Assembly (NCBI GenBank): GCA_016181105.1
Contig: JACOZX010000017.1
Coordinates: 1-38,533, forward strand
Direction: 5' to 3'
DNA length: 38,533 nt
Source: Candidatus Yanofskyibacteriota bacterium
Lineage (GTDB): Bacteria > Patescibacteriota > Minisyncoccia > 2-02-FULL-40-12 > IGHO2-12-FULL-4
Under the pieces are notes generated by a model. The model saw only the letters and a list, made by a program, of their open reading frames with translations. It made no database searches and was not told where the DNA came from. Made by a program: the position numbers and the translations under genes. Each line of letters starts with the position of its first letter. Positions within the stretch are counted from its first letter, which is position 1. Positions 27,654 to 36,187 of the stretch are shown in pieces.

Positions 27654-27682
27654 TTTATACGAAAACAGCCACAGTAAGTCAA
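27654..27682 (-). promoter_or_regulatory. Promoter of the 27357-27614 gene, with upstream GGACACT box
   Basis: TTGACT-N17-TATAAA on the minus strand; upstream box extends to 27699. Confidence 0.65.
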
Positions 27683-27774
27683 ACCCGATTAAAGTGTCCG
27701 CCCTAGTAGAGACGACGTCCAAAACTTATTATCTGTCTACACAGAGGTTAATTTATTTTATTAATTATTACAAA

Positions 27775-27797
27775 AAGCGAGGATTTTGTCCTCGCAC
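27775..27797 (-). terminator. Rho-independent terminator
   Basis: Minus strand TGCGAGGACAAAATCCTCGCTTTTTG. Confidence 0.8.
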
Positions 27798-27813
27798 AAA
27801 TATGACCCCTAGA

Positions 27814-28047
27814 TTATAATCCATCTTGCGCCAACTCACGATGGATTTTCCAAATTGCAACAAGTGCTGTTTTGTCACTCTGCACCGCAGTACTTTTCCA
27901 CCCACAGGAACAAATTGCTCGGTCAGCCCCATCATGATAGTAGAAGCCCCCATCTCCAAACGTACAAGGCCTAAAGTCAACTAGTGCGTGTTTATTTTTA
28001 TCAATCGTTTCTACTGCTTTTTTGATGGGCATCGACATTCTTGGCAT
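27814..28047 (-). CDS. Small Cys/His-containing orphan protein
   Basis: 77 aa ORF bracketed by predicted promoter and terminator; FRPCTFGDGGFYYHDGADRAICSCGWKS. Confidence 0.6.
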   Translation of the reverse strand: MPRMSMPIKKAVETIDKNKHALVDFRPCTFGDGGFYYHDGADRAICSCGWKSTAVQSDKTALVAIWKIHRELAQDGL

Positions 28048-28076
28048 TTTATACCTCTTTCAAATTACCAAATCAG

Positions 28077-28105
28077 ATATTACCGCGCTTAGGTTCGGAA
28101 GTCAA
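28077..28105 (-). promoter_or_regulatory. Promoter of the 27814-28047 gene, with upstream GGACACT box
   Basis: TTGACT-N17-TAATAT on the minus strand; upstream box extends to 28121. Confidence 0.65.
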
Positions 28106-28134
28106 ACACGATTTAGTGTCCTGCACCTGCCTTA

Positions 28135-28446
28135 CTAGTCGTCGTCGACTTTTTGTTTACGGGGTTTGAATAATAGATTTAAGAGATAATCTAATTCTAC
28201 ACTAGAAAGTCCAGATTTGAAGGCAACCTCTAAAACGATGTTTCTCGCCTCAATTTCAGCTCCTAATTTTTCCCTTCTTTTTATTTTGTCTATTTTTTCT
28301 TGCCATGTTCCATAGCCCAAATCGGCCATTTGGTCATCATATATTCTGGATAAGTTTCCCGGTTCGTCTATAATTTGAAGGCGAATACGCTCGTAAAAGT
28401 TGCCGTCTTCGACCAATCTGTTCTTGTGTATTTTTTCCGTATACAT
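28135..28446 (-). CDS. Orphan protein directly downstream of tRNA-Lys
   Basis: Start MYTEKIHKNRLVEDG; the ORF-track N-terminus MVVGSTPTGRT is translated tRNA. Confidence 0.6.
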   Translation of the reverse strand: MYTEKIHKNRLVEDGNFYERIRLQIIDEPGNLSRIYDDQMADLGYGTWQEKIDKIKRREKLGAEIEARNIVLEVAFKSGLSSVELDYLLNLLFKPRKQKVDDD

Positions 28447-28448
28447 AG

Positions 28449-28521
28449 TCCGCCCGGTTGGAGTCGAACCAACGACCATCTCCTTAAAAGGGAGTTGCTC
28501 TACCAGCTGAGCTACGGGCGG
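28449..28521 (-). tRNA. tRNA-Lys (anticodon UUU), CCA not encoded
   Basis: CCGCCCG-TAGCTCAGCTGGTAGAGC-A-CTCC-CTTTTAA-GGAG-ATGGTC-GTTGG-TTCGACT-CCAAC-CGGGCGG-A; full cloverleaf. Confidence 0.97.
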
Positions 28522-28570
28522 GTTAAATTAAAACCTATTTTATTACAAAAAAACGACTTTAGCAAATTAA

Positions 28571-28585
28571 AATGCGCTTATTTAA
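28571..28585 (-). terminator. Putative terminator hairpin of the M48 gene, overlapping its 3' end
   Basis: Minus strand TGCGCTTAAATAAGCGCATTTTAATTT. Confidence 0.55.
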
Positions 28586-29582
28586 GCGCAAGGTCGTTAA
28601 GAAATTGTTGGAGTGCCGCTTGAACCAACCTTAAATCTTCCTCTTTTGAAACAATAAAAGTCTTGCCTCTGCCATTTAAATCCGATTTATCTTTGCTGTT
28701 ATTCTTCAGGTCACGGATTCTCTTTTGTACAATCTGTGAAAAAAGGTTATTATTGAAGATTTTTTCTATTCTTTCAAGAGAAGAAGCCAAGGCAAGGTCG
28801 TCGTAACCGCTATTTCTAAGCATGGTCTGACCGTTTCTGTCAGCCTCACTTTCATGCTCTAAGGGCAGAATGCCCACAAACTCGTTATAGCCAAATAACT
28901 TTTGCGCGGCTAGACCCAAAAGCACGACTTTTTCAAAATCCTTTGCAACGAAGGCTTTTTGAGCAAAGACGGTAAGATTTTTGACTATTCTTCTGGACTC
29001 GGCCACATGTCTAAGCGCGATGTGGCTGACTTCATGGCTCAAAAGAGCCGCCAGTTCGGCTTCATTATTAGCCCACATTATTTGGGTAGTACCGACATAA
29101 ATAGTTTCGGCCGGCAAAGCAAAAGCATTGTTGGTTCTGCCGACAAAACGGTCGTCGTAGAGACGAAGTTTTAAAACCCTGTTTTTCCACTCCTCTGAAA
29201 AATCTTTTTGTAAATTTGCAAGAATGAGTTCAAGGTATTGTTTTGTTTTTTCATGTTCTAGGACAATATTATAGTCCTGGGATACCAAATCAACAGATTC
29301 GTCCATCTCAAAATCATCTTTCAGCGGAGGCAGAGCCCCGCTGTTTCTAATTTCCAAAACCAAAAGGTCTATTTCTTTTTCTAATTTTGCGTAAGACGGT
29401 AAATTTCCCGGCGATCCTTTGTTTGGTATCTGGTCTTCAGACTGATTCAGAAATATAAAAAAGAAAACAACAAGAAGAACAAAAACTAAAAAGAAGATAA
29501 CCTCCCTAGCTCTATAAAGATTACCAAAACCGCCATCATTGCCAGATTCGTCTTCCGACATCTCGTCACTCCAAATTTTCAA
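28578..29582 (-). CDS. M48 family metallopeptidase, membrane anchored
   Basis: LAALLSHEVSHIALRH (HExxH) and HESEADRNG. Confidence 0.92.
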   Translation of the reverse strand: MKIWSDEMSEDESGNDGGFGNLYRAREVIFFLVFVLLVVFFFIFLNQSEDQIPNKGSPGNLPSYAKLEKEIDLLVLEIRNSGALPPLKDDFEMDESVDLVSQDYNIVLEHEKTKQYLELILANLQKDFSEEWKNRVLKLRLYDDRFVGRTNNAFALPAETIYVGTTQIMWANNEAELAALLSHEVSHIALRHVAESRRIVKNLTVFAQKAFVAKDFEKVVLLGLAAQKLFGYNEFVGILPLEHESEADRNGQTMLRNSGYDDLALASSLERIEKIFNNNLFSQIVQKRIRDLKNNSKDKSDLNGRGKTFIVSKEEDLRLVQAALQQFLNDLALK

Positions 29583-29630
29583 CGACCTTTCATCAGATTA
29601 ACACTAAAAAAATACCAAAACAACTACCGC

Positions 29631-29839
29631 CTTAGTTTGGTGAATAATGCTTTTGTAGGCTCTGTGGGCTGTGGATTGCTCGTGAGTCACTTTTTCAGCC
29701 CATTCGCTGAAAGCGAATAAGATGAAAAAGTGACGAACTGGTCGGAAAGTTTTCTTTCAGAATCCATAGCCCACAAAGAGCGAGTTTCTTCGCTGGAAAG
29801 AAACGAGCGTCCGAAAAAAGCAATATTCACCAAACTAAG
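29631..29839. repeat. Palindromic element copy B (inverted relative to A)
   Basis: Outer arms cttagtttggtgaataatgc / gcaatattcaccaaactaag; core shared with rc of copy A (aggctctgt..gctgtggattgctcg..gag...ctttttcagcccattc). Confidence 0.95.
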
Positions 29840-29846
29840 CGCCTAG

Positions 29847-31148
29847 TTATTTGACATAGTTCAAAAGCATGTTGAGCAGTCTTTCTTTCTCCGCGGTAAC
29901 TTTCTGCCGATGTTCCGGCACGGCGCAAATTCTAACGCAGAGATACTTCTCCACTTCTCTGTCAAGCAAATTAAAATAGGCCGGATCTTTTTCTTTCAAA
30001 GAGTAGCTCTTCGGACCGTCAAAAAAGAGAATGTCCTGCGGGATAAAACGGTCGCGTTCAACAATATGGCTGACCGCCACCTGCCAGCTTTTTAAATCAA
30101 GCGTTTTGGCAATTTGCGACTCAATAGTTTCCAGATCGCTTGGGCTGGATTTTTCGTAAAACCTGTCAAAAAATTCTTTGTCGGCCTCATAAACATCAAT
30201 CGGTTTACCGGCTCGTCTTTCAAGCCAGCCATAACCCTTCAGACGTATTGATATAGCTGTTTTAGGAAAGTGTTTGACGCCGCTATCAAAAATTTTTATG
30301 CCGTTCATAACGGATTCGTTCCGGCATTTTTTTAAAGCATGTATCAAATCGCCGTCCACCATATCCCACAACTCGTCTTCGCCGATACCGCCTTGGCCAA
30401 GAGGCGTGTGCAATAGCTGGTAGATAAGTTTTTGCATAAACCGCTGGATAAGATAGTTGCTTTTTTCCAAATGCACATTGCGATAAAAATAAATGTAAGC
30501 TCTTTGGATTTCCATGGCTGAATCCAGAGCCTTGAGGTCAACCGCCAGTTTGCCGTCCCTGAAATCAAGATGATTGAAAACGCTTTCTACGCAATATCTG
30601 ATGTTCGGTCCAAATTGTGTAGATTCTTGGTCTCGGATAAGATAATCCAGCTTCTCCATGCCAAAATTTTTATCGTCAACAATCTTGCCTTTGGGGTCCT
30701 GCTTGGACATATATTTTTTTATCAACTCCAAATCGCCGCCGCAGGCTTTAATATCGTCAACCATCTTGTCCAAAATCTTGAGTCCATTGGTATGATGATT
30801 ACGTTCAGTAAAAACTTCTATCACATGAGACAGCGGGCCATGTCCGATATCATGCAAAAGAGCGTAAAGATTTAAGTTGACCTCTTCTTGATTGGTAAGA
30901 ACACCCAGTTTAGCCATTTTGGCGGTAAATTGAGACGTCCTGTAATAGGCACCCAGAGAATGTTGTCTGCGATCGTGAGTTGCGCCCGGAAAAACTAAAT
31001 AAGCAAGAGAGAGCTGACGCTTGTCGCTCAAGCGTCTAAAGTAGTGATTATCAACAATAGAGGCAATAGGTTTTTTATTAACTTGGCCGATGCCAGGCCA
31101 AGGAATCCACTTGTCACTTTGATTTATCATCGTCTTTTTTATTGACAA
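29847..31148 (-). CDS. SAMHD1-like HD-domain phosphohydrolase
   Basis: DNHYFRRLSDKRQLSLAYLVFPGATHDRRQHSLGAYY, LLHDIGHGPLSHVIE. Confidence 0.9.
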   Translation of the reverse strand: MSIKKTMINQSDKWIPWPGIGQVNKKPIASIVDNHYFRRLSDKRQLSLAYLVFPGATHDRRQHSLGAYYRTSQFTAKMAKLGVLTNQEEVNLNLYALLHDIGHGPLSHVIEVFTERNHHTNGLKILDKMVDDIKACGGDLELIKKYMSKQDPKGKIVDDKNFGMEKLDYLIRDQESTQFGPNIRYCVESVFNHLDFRDGKLAVDLKALDSAMEIQRAYIYFYRNVHLEKSNYLIQRFMQKLIYQLLHTPLGQGGIGEDELWDMVDGDLIHALKKCRNESVMNGIKIFDSGVKHFPKTAISIRLKGYGWLERRAGKPIDVYEADKEFFDRFYEKSSPSDLETIESQIAKTLDLKSWQVAVSHIVERDRFIPQDILFFDGPKSYSLKEKDPAYFNLLDREVEKYLCVRICAVPEHRQKVTAEKERLLNMLLNYVK

Positions 31149-32745
31149 TTTGCCCCAGAGTTTCCCTCAAACCCCGCAAGTCAACAACAGCTTTCTCTGA
31201 AGAAGTGATTGGCTTCTTGTTTGAAACAGGAGCTGGCGGCGTAATTTTTCTGCCCCTGAAATCAACCGGACCGCTTCTTATAGCTTCCTGCAAAGAGGCC
31301 GGTTTTTGCTGTGCCGGGGACTGCGGAGAGATGCCGGAACTTGATGAAGACGGGTAGTGGTCTCTGTCCGGCGCGTACGTTCTTTCTCTCGGCTGAAATG
31401 GTGTTTGAAATTGAGGCGGATATGGTCTTTGGGACGGTTCTTTTCTAATCTCCGGCTGAATTAACTTGGCCGACCATTCGCCAATTTGTTTTTCAACTTC
31501 TTCTTTCGGATGAGCGTAAGTTTCTCTGGAAAAAGCAAGTATTTCCTTGGCATAGCTGACGTCCGGTCTTGGCCAAGGTGGCAGAGTATTGGCGGAAAAA
31601 GCTCTGGAAGCCACACCGTCTATCATCAGTTTCAAATAAATCTGCCATTTGGCCAAATTCACCAGGTCGTTTTCCGTAAAATCAGGAGCAAATTCTTTTT
31701 CCAAAATTTCCGCGTCTTCAGCGCCAATTCTAAAAGTAACAATCGTGCCAACGTTGCCGAAAACCGCTTTCTGCACCTCCTCCTCCATCTGCGCTATGTA
31801 CTGATGGGCAATAACCAAATTTAGCGCAAATTTTCTGGCTTCAGACAAAATGTTAGCAAAAGATTCAGTGGCAAAGTGCTGGAATTCGTCAACATATAAA
31901 TAGAATGAGGCCCGTTCTTTTTCCGGAATATCAGCCCGAGACATGGCGGCCAGTTGAATTTTGGTAATCATCATTGCGCCCAGCAGACGGCTGACATCTT
32001 CGCCAATCTTGCCCCTCGAAAGATTCATAATTAAAATTTTCTTCTCATCCATCACCTTGCGCACGTCAAGGGTAGATTTAACTTGACCCAAAATATTGCG
32101 GATAAGGCTGGAAGAGGTGAACTGGCCAACTTTGTTTTGCACTGAAGCCGTCGCCTCTGAAGCCAGACGATCCGTGTATTTGGCAAACTCCTGCGTCCAG
32201 AAAGCCTTTACCAACGGGTCGGTAATTTTTTCCACCACAGCTCCGCGAAATTCTTTTTCGGCAAGCATACGGTTGATGCCCAAAATAGTCGCTCCCGGAA
32301 ACTCCAGCAAAGCCAAGATGGTGTTATTCAAAATATACTCCATACGGGCCGAAAAGACCTCAACTCCAAAAACTTTTTTAAAAACGCCAAGCAAACCGGA
32401 GGCGACCAAGTGGCGGAAACGGTCGTCCACCTGCTCCATAACGTTAAAAGCGATGGGAAAATCCAAATCAGAAGGATCAAAAATAACCACATCTTTTATC
32501 CTTTCTTTGGGCACAAAATTAGGCAAGTCATCAGCGGTGTCGCCATGAGGGTCAATAAAAGCCACCCCCCGGCCGGCCTGAATATCCTGAATGACCATAT
32601 TTTTCAAAATTTCCGTCTTGCCCATGCCGGTCTTTCCGATGACATACATATGCCGGTCACGGTCGCCCTGCTTAATGCCAAAACGGGACCGCTGATTGCG
32701 AAAGTTAATTTCTCCAAATAATACCTTATCGTTGTCCATAAACAT
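31114..32745 (-). CDS. HerA/TraG/VirB4-like ATPase
   Basis: MYVIGKTGMGKTEILKNM Walker A, GVAFIDPHGD, FYLYVDEFQHFATESFANILSEARKFALNLVIAHQYIAQ. Confidence 0.92.
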   Translation of the reverse strand: MFMDNDKVLFGEINFRNQRSRFGIKQGDRDRHMYVIGKTGMGKTEILKNMVIQDIQAGRGVAFIDPHGDTADDLPNFVPKERIKDVVIFDPSDLDFPIAFNVMEQVDDRFRHLVASGLLGVFKKVFGVEVFSARMEYILNNTILALLEFPGATILGINRMLAEKEFRGAVVEKITDPLVKAFWTQEFAKYTDRLASEATASVQNKVGQFTSSSLIRNILGQVKSTLDVRKVMDEKKILIMNLSRGKIGEDVSRLLGAMMITKIQLAAMSRADIPEKERASFYLYVDEFQHFATESFANILSEARKFALNLVIAHQYIAQMEEEVQKAVFGNVGTIVTFRIGAEDAEILEKEFAPDFTENDLVNLAKWQIYLKLMIDGVASRAFSANTLPPWPRPDVSYAKEILAFSRETYAHPKEEVEKQIGEWSAKLIQPEIRKEPSQRPYPPQFQTPFQPRERTYAPDRDHYPSSSSSGISPQSPAQQKPASLQEAIRSGPVDFRGRKITPPAPVSNKKPITSSEKAVVDLRGLRETLGQIVNKKDDDKSK

Positions 32746-32757
32746 TGTTTCTATTAA

Positions 32758-34014
32758 CTACTCTATACCCAAACCTGCCGGGGGCTGGCCCTTTTTTGCC
32801 TCCACTCTGGGCAGCATCGGCGCCTGCACCTCTATGCCGGGCAAATGAAAAATCGTGGCCAGTTCTTCAACATTAAGAACAAAAATTTTTTGAGTAAACG
32901 CTCTGTCTTTCAAATCTTTAAAAAGATTGATTTTCTTTTCAAATGTCTTTTGCTCAACAAAAAAACCTTTATCCGAAGGGAACGGGCCGGCAAAAATGCC
33001 TTTTGAGTAAGTCAGAGTTTTTTTGTTAACTTTAAAGCTGTTCAAGTTAGCTGTAGCAAGTTGCTTAAACCCGCCCATAACCGCCGCAAAGTGGTAGCGG
33101 TGAAAAACTTCCTTCTTTGATACATACATAAGTCTGATACCGGTCTCAAAACCTATTTTAGAAGTTTTACGGCCGATAGCCTTGGCCATTTCCTCTTCCG
33201 GAGCAGAAAGTTTTTTATCTTTTTTATCTTCCTTTTTTTCCTCAAGACCGGGCAAAAAAACTTTATCAATCTGGTTGAACATTGACCCTATCAAGTTTTC
33301 TTCTTTTTTTGACTCCTTGCCAAGCAACTTATCCAGCGGTTCCTGCGCTTTTTTAACCCAGCCGTCACTAACCGGCCGGACCAGCAGTTGAATCACAAAA
33401 TTTTCTCCAAGACGAAAGGTGCTGAAAACCTCGGTAAGAGAGGACAGCGGATCCAGACGGCTGATCTGCTCCAAACCGGCCATTTTTTCTTCAAAAGCCG
33501 GATACGTCTGTATCGGGTAAGCATCTTCTTTGCTTAAAATCAGTTCTGTTCCAAAAACATCATATTCTTCGTTTGGAAGCTTCTCCGGCCATTCTTTCAT
33601 GTAATCTTCCGCTTCGTTAATTTCGGCATCCGGATATTGGGCAAAGACGTTGGACTCAACTATGTTTTTATAGTCTGTCAGCGTTCTGACGTAAAAATTG
33701 GTAACCCCATTTTGACCGACTATCTCTATGGAAAACCAGTCGGGCATCTTGCCTTTGAAAAGTTTCTCCTTCCAACTAACCGGCTTAATATATATCCCGT
33801 GAAGTCCGGCAAAAATCTGCTCGGCGGCTTTAGGACTGCGGTCAACATCCGGCGGCGGTTTAATATGCAACAGTGTCCAATTCAAAGATTTAAAGTATTC
33901 CGTTTGCGCGTAGTCCAGCCAGGCAAAGTAAAAACCTAAAAACAAAATAATGGGCATATAAACCCACCAGTAGGTTACCGCCAAATTTAAACCTAAAACA
34001 AGATCCTCAAACAT
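32758..34014 (-). CDS. Membrane-anchored protein of unknown function, partner of the ATPase gene
   Basis: N-terminal TM then large soluble domain; 12-bp gap to the ATPase gene. Confidence 0.7.
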   Translation of the reverse strand: MFEDLVLGLNLAVTYWWVYMPIILFLGFYFAWLDYAQTEYFKSLNWTLLHIKPPPDVDRSPKAAEQIFAGLHGIYIKPVSWKEKLFKGKMPDWFSIEIVGQNGVTNFYVRTLTDYKNIVESNVFAQYPDAEINEAEDYMKEWPEKLPNEEYDVFGTELILSKEDAYPIQTYPAFEEKMAGLEQISRLDPLSSLTEVFSTFRLGENFVIQLLVRPVSDGWVKKAQEPLDKLLGKESKKEENLIGSMFNQIDKVFLPGLEEKKEDKKDKKLSAPEEEMAKAIGRKTSKIGFETGIRLMYVSKKEVFHRYHFAAVMGGFKQLATANLNSFKVNKKTLTYSKGIFAGPFPSDKGFFVEQKTFEKKINLFKDLKDRAFTQKIFVLNVEELATIFHLPGIEVQAPMLPRVEAKKGQPPAGLGIE

Positions 34015-34065
34015 AGTCTGTATTTTGATGTCTTAAATCAATTATAACAGATTTCTAACAAACAA

Positions 34066-34100
34066 AAACCCCGCTCTTGATTGAGCGGGGTTTTTGTTTG
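34066..34100. terminator. Bidirectional rho-independent terminator
   Basis: aacaaaaaccccgctcttgattgagcggggtttttgtttg. Confidence 0.92.
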
Positions 34101-34104
34101 AATA

Positions 34105-35157
34105 TTAAGCTTCTTTAAGAGAGTAGGTGCCATCTTGTTTTTTGGCAAAAATCTTTGAGTCTTGGAGGTTGAGAATTACCGTATTTTCTTTGACATATCT
34201 GGAAGATAAGACTTTGGCAACTAAAGTGTTCTTGTCCAAAGATTTCTTTGATTCTCTTAATATATCAACTAAAACATCTTTAACGGTTCCGGATTTATAG
34301 CCCCATTCAGACAAACCATAAATACCTCTGCCCACCAAAACAAAACGGCTGTCCTTGATGAGTTCATTGTGAACAGTCTGAACGTTGGCTTTTTTAACAG
34401 CGAATTGGGCCGTGTTGATAAGACTGGTAATCTCTCTAAAGTGTTTGGGTTTAGATTCTCTTTTTAAAACTAAATAGGCGCGGTCTCTAACTCCTCTTGG
34501 CTTTACTTCTGACCAACTAACCAAACCGTACTGGCCAAAAATGTTCCTGTCAATATTTTTAGAAACCGCCATGGCCGTCAAAAAGGCCTCCAAAGAGACC
34601 GGCTTGTTTTTGGCTTTAGATTTGTACAAAGAATACAATTCTTCTTTGGTCAGTAAAGTGTTTTTTTCCTTGAGAGCGCTTTCCACTGAACCGATAAGTT
34701 TGACTGCCGAATCCAAGGAACTGTCGTCAAGCGACCAAAAAGTATTGAAATCATCACTTTCGTAATTCCTGGCAAAGCTGGAATTTAGAGCAAGCAAAAA
34801 AGCAAGAGATAAATTAACCACGTTATCTTTTTCTTGTTCGCTGAATTTTCTGTATAAATCTTTTTCTGACAAAAATCCGCCGTGATCAGAAATTAAATTT
34901 AAAGCAAAATCAAAGTAAGGCTTTATCAAAGAAGCCGTAGAACCCATAGCTTCGGTGCGCAGATTTTTTAAGGCATAATCCTCAATTTGCCTGACTCTTT
35001 CTCTTGTTATTCCGTAGCCCTGGCCGATTGACTCAAGAGTCTCGCGACTGCCTGTTTTCAAGCCAAAACGACGCAAAACAATGTCCCTATTTCTCTCGGA
35101 CAAAGACTTTACCAAAACGGCTACGACCTTCTTAATGTTTTTATCTAAACTTGTCAT
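34105..35157 (-). CDS. Sigma-70 region 4-like domain fused to HARE-HTH-like region
   Basis: LSERNRDIVLRRFGLKTGSRETLESIGQGYGITRERVRQIEDYALKNLR, then PKHFREITSLINTA...GRGIYGLSEWGYKSGTVKDVL. Confidence 0.85.
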   Translation of the reverse strand: MTSLDKNIKKVVAVLVKSLSERNRDIVLRRFGLKTGSRETLESIGQGYGITRERVRQIEDYALKNLRTEAMGSTASLIKPYFDFALNLISDHGGFLSEKDLYRKFSEQEKDNVVNLSLAFLLALNSSFARNYESDDFNTFWSLDDSSLDSAVKLIGSVESALKEKNTLLTKEELYSLYKSKAKNKPVSLEAFLTAMAVSKNIDRNIFGQYGLVSWSEVKPRGVRDRAYLVLKRESKPKHFREITSLINTAQFAVKKANVQTVHNELIKDSRFVLVGRGIYGLSEWGYKSGTVKDVLVDILRESKKSLDKNTLVAKVLSSRYVKENTVILNLQDSKIFAKKQDGTYSLKEA

Positions 35158-35263
35158 ATGGTTTCTATTAAAAGAATAGTATAATATATAAAAAATAAGT
35201 CAAGACCAACCAGACAAAGAGAACTTAGCAGATAGTTTTTATCGTGTCAACGGTCGTCTGACT

Positions 35264-36172
35264 TTACTTCTTTTTTGACCACCAAACCAGTATCGGCGAA
35301 GCCACGGAAATGGATGAATAAGCGCCTAAAAATATGCCGATAATCATGGCCAAAGAGAAGTATTTTATTGATTCTCCGCCAAAAAAATAGATAGCTATCA
35401 AAGACAGTAAAACCGTAAAGGTCGTATTCAAGGAACGCGTCAGCGTCTGCATTACGCTGGAGTGAACCAAAGAACCAAAATCTTCTTTTCCTGCCCGTCC
35501 GGTAGGCGGGGCGCCAAAACGCAAAACGTTCTCCCTTACCCGGTCAAAAATCACCACAGTATCAGACACCGAAAATCCCAAAATAGTCAGAATCGCAGCG
35601 ACAAAAACACCGGTTACTTCTATGCCGTAGTACTCGCCCAAAAAAGCAAACACTCCGATAGGGATAAGCACATCGTGAGCCAAAGCGATAAGCGCCGCCA
35701 CACCCATCGCGAAAGGCGATAAAGTCTTGGAAAGTTTTCTAAAAACAAAGGCGATATACAAAACAATTAAGACCAAAACTAGAATCGTTGCCGTCAAGCT
35801 TTTTCTTTTTAGTTCACCGCCGATTGCCGCCCCGACCGAATCAAATCTTTCTTCCTGCAAATCGCCAAAAGCCGTTTTTAGGTCAGTTAAAATTTTCTGA
35901 TGAGTTGCCTCGTCTATCTCTTTCAGCCTCAAAATCAAAGAGTCCTCGCCAACCGGACTGACGGACACCTCGCCGAGATTTTCGGATTCAGCCAAAACGT
36001 CACTCACCTTTTGCACCTCCGGCACTTCAACTCCCTGATTAAACTGCACCTCAAGCATTGCGCCGCCCTTGAAATCAGTCCCGAAGTTCAGGCCAAAAAC
36101 AAAGGTGGAGATGATAGCCAAAACTGCCATTGATACTGATATGAAAAATAAAATTTTATAAGCCAGTTTCAT
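35264..36172 (-). CDS. secF: Protein translocase subunit SecF
   Basis: GLNFGTDFKGGAMLEV, ILTILGFSVSDTVVIFDRVREN, LTRSLNTTFTVLL. Confidence 0.96.
   Translation of the reverse strand: MKLAYKILFFISVSMAVLAIISTFVFGLNFGTDFKGGAMLEVQFNQGVEVPEVQKVSDVLAESENLGEVSVSPVGEDSLILRLKEIDEATHQKILTDLKTAFGDLQEERFDSVGAAIGGELKRKSLTATILVLVLIVLYIAFVFRKLSKTLSPFAMGVAALIALAHDVLIPIGVFAFLGEYYGIEVTGVFVAAILTILGFSVSDTVVIFDRVRENVLRFGAPPTGRAGKEDFGSLVHSSVMQTLTRSLNTTFTVLLSLIAIYFFGGESIKYFSLAMIIGIFLGAYSSISVASPILVWWSKKK
35489..35512. repeat. GC-rich palindrome inserted in secF (encodes APPTGRAG)
   Basis: cctgcccgtccggtaggcggggc, same type as the mraY repeat. Confidence 0.75.
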
Positions 36173-36187
36173 GATTTTATTTTTAAA

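Noticed and set aside
28447-28479. N-terminus MVVGSTPTGRT of the 28135-28479 ORF
   Set aside because: This is translation through the tRNA-Lys T arm and acceptor stem, a known annotation artefact.
31114-34014. Complete conjugative or type IV secretion locus
   Set aside because: Only a HerA/TraG-like ATPase and a membrane partner are present; no relaxase, coupling set or pilin genes.
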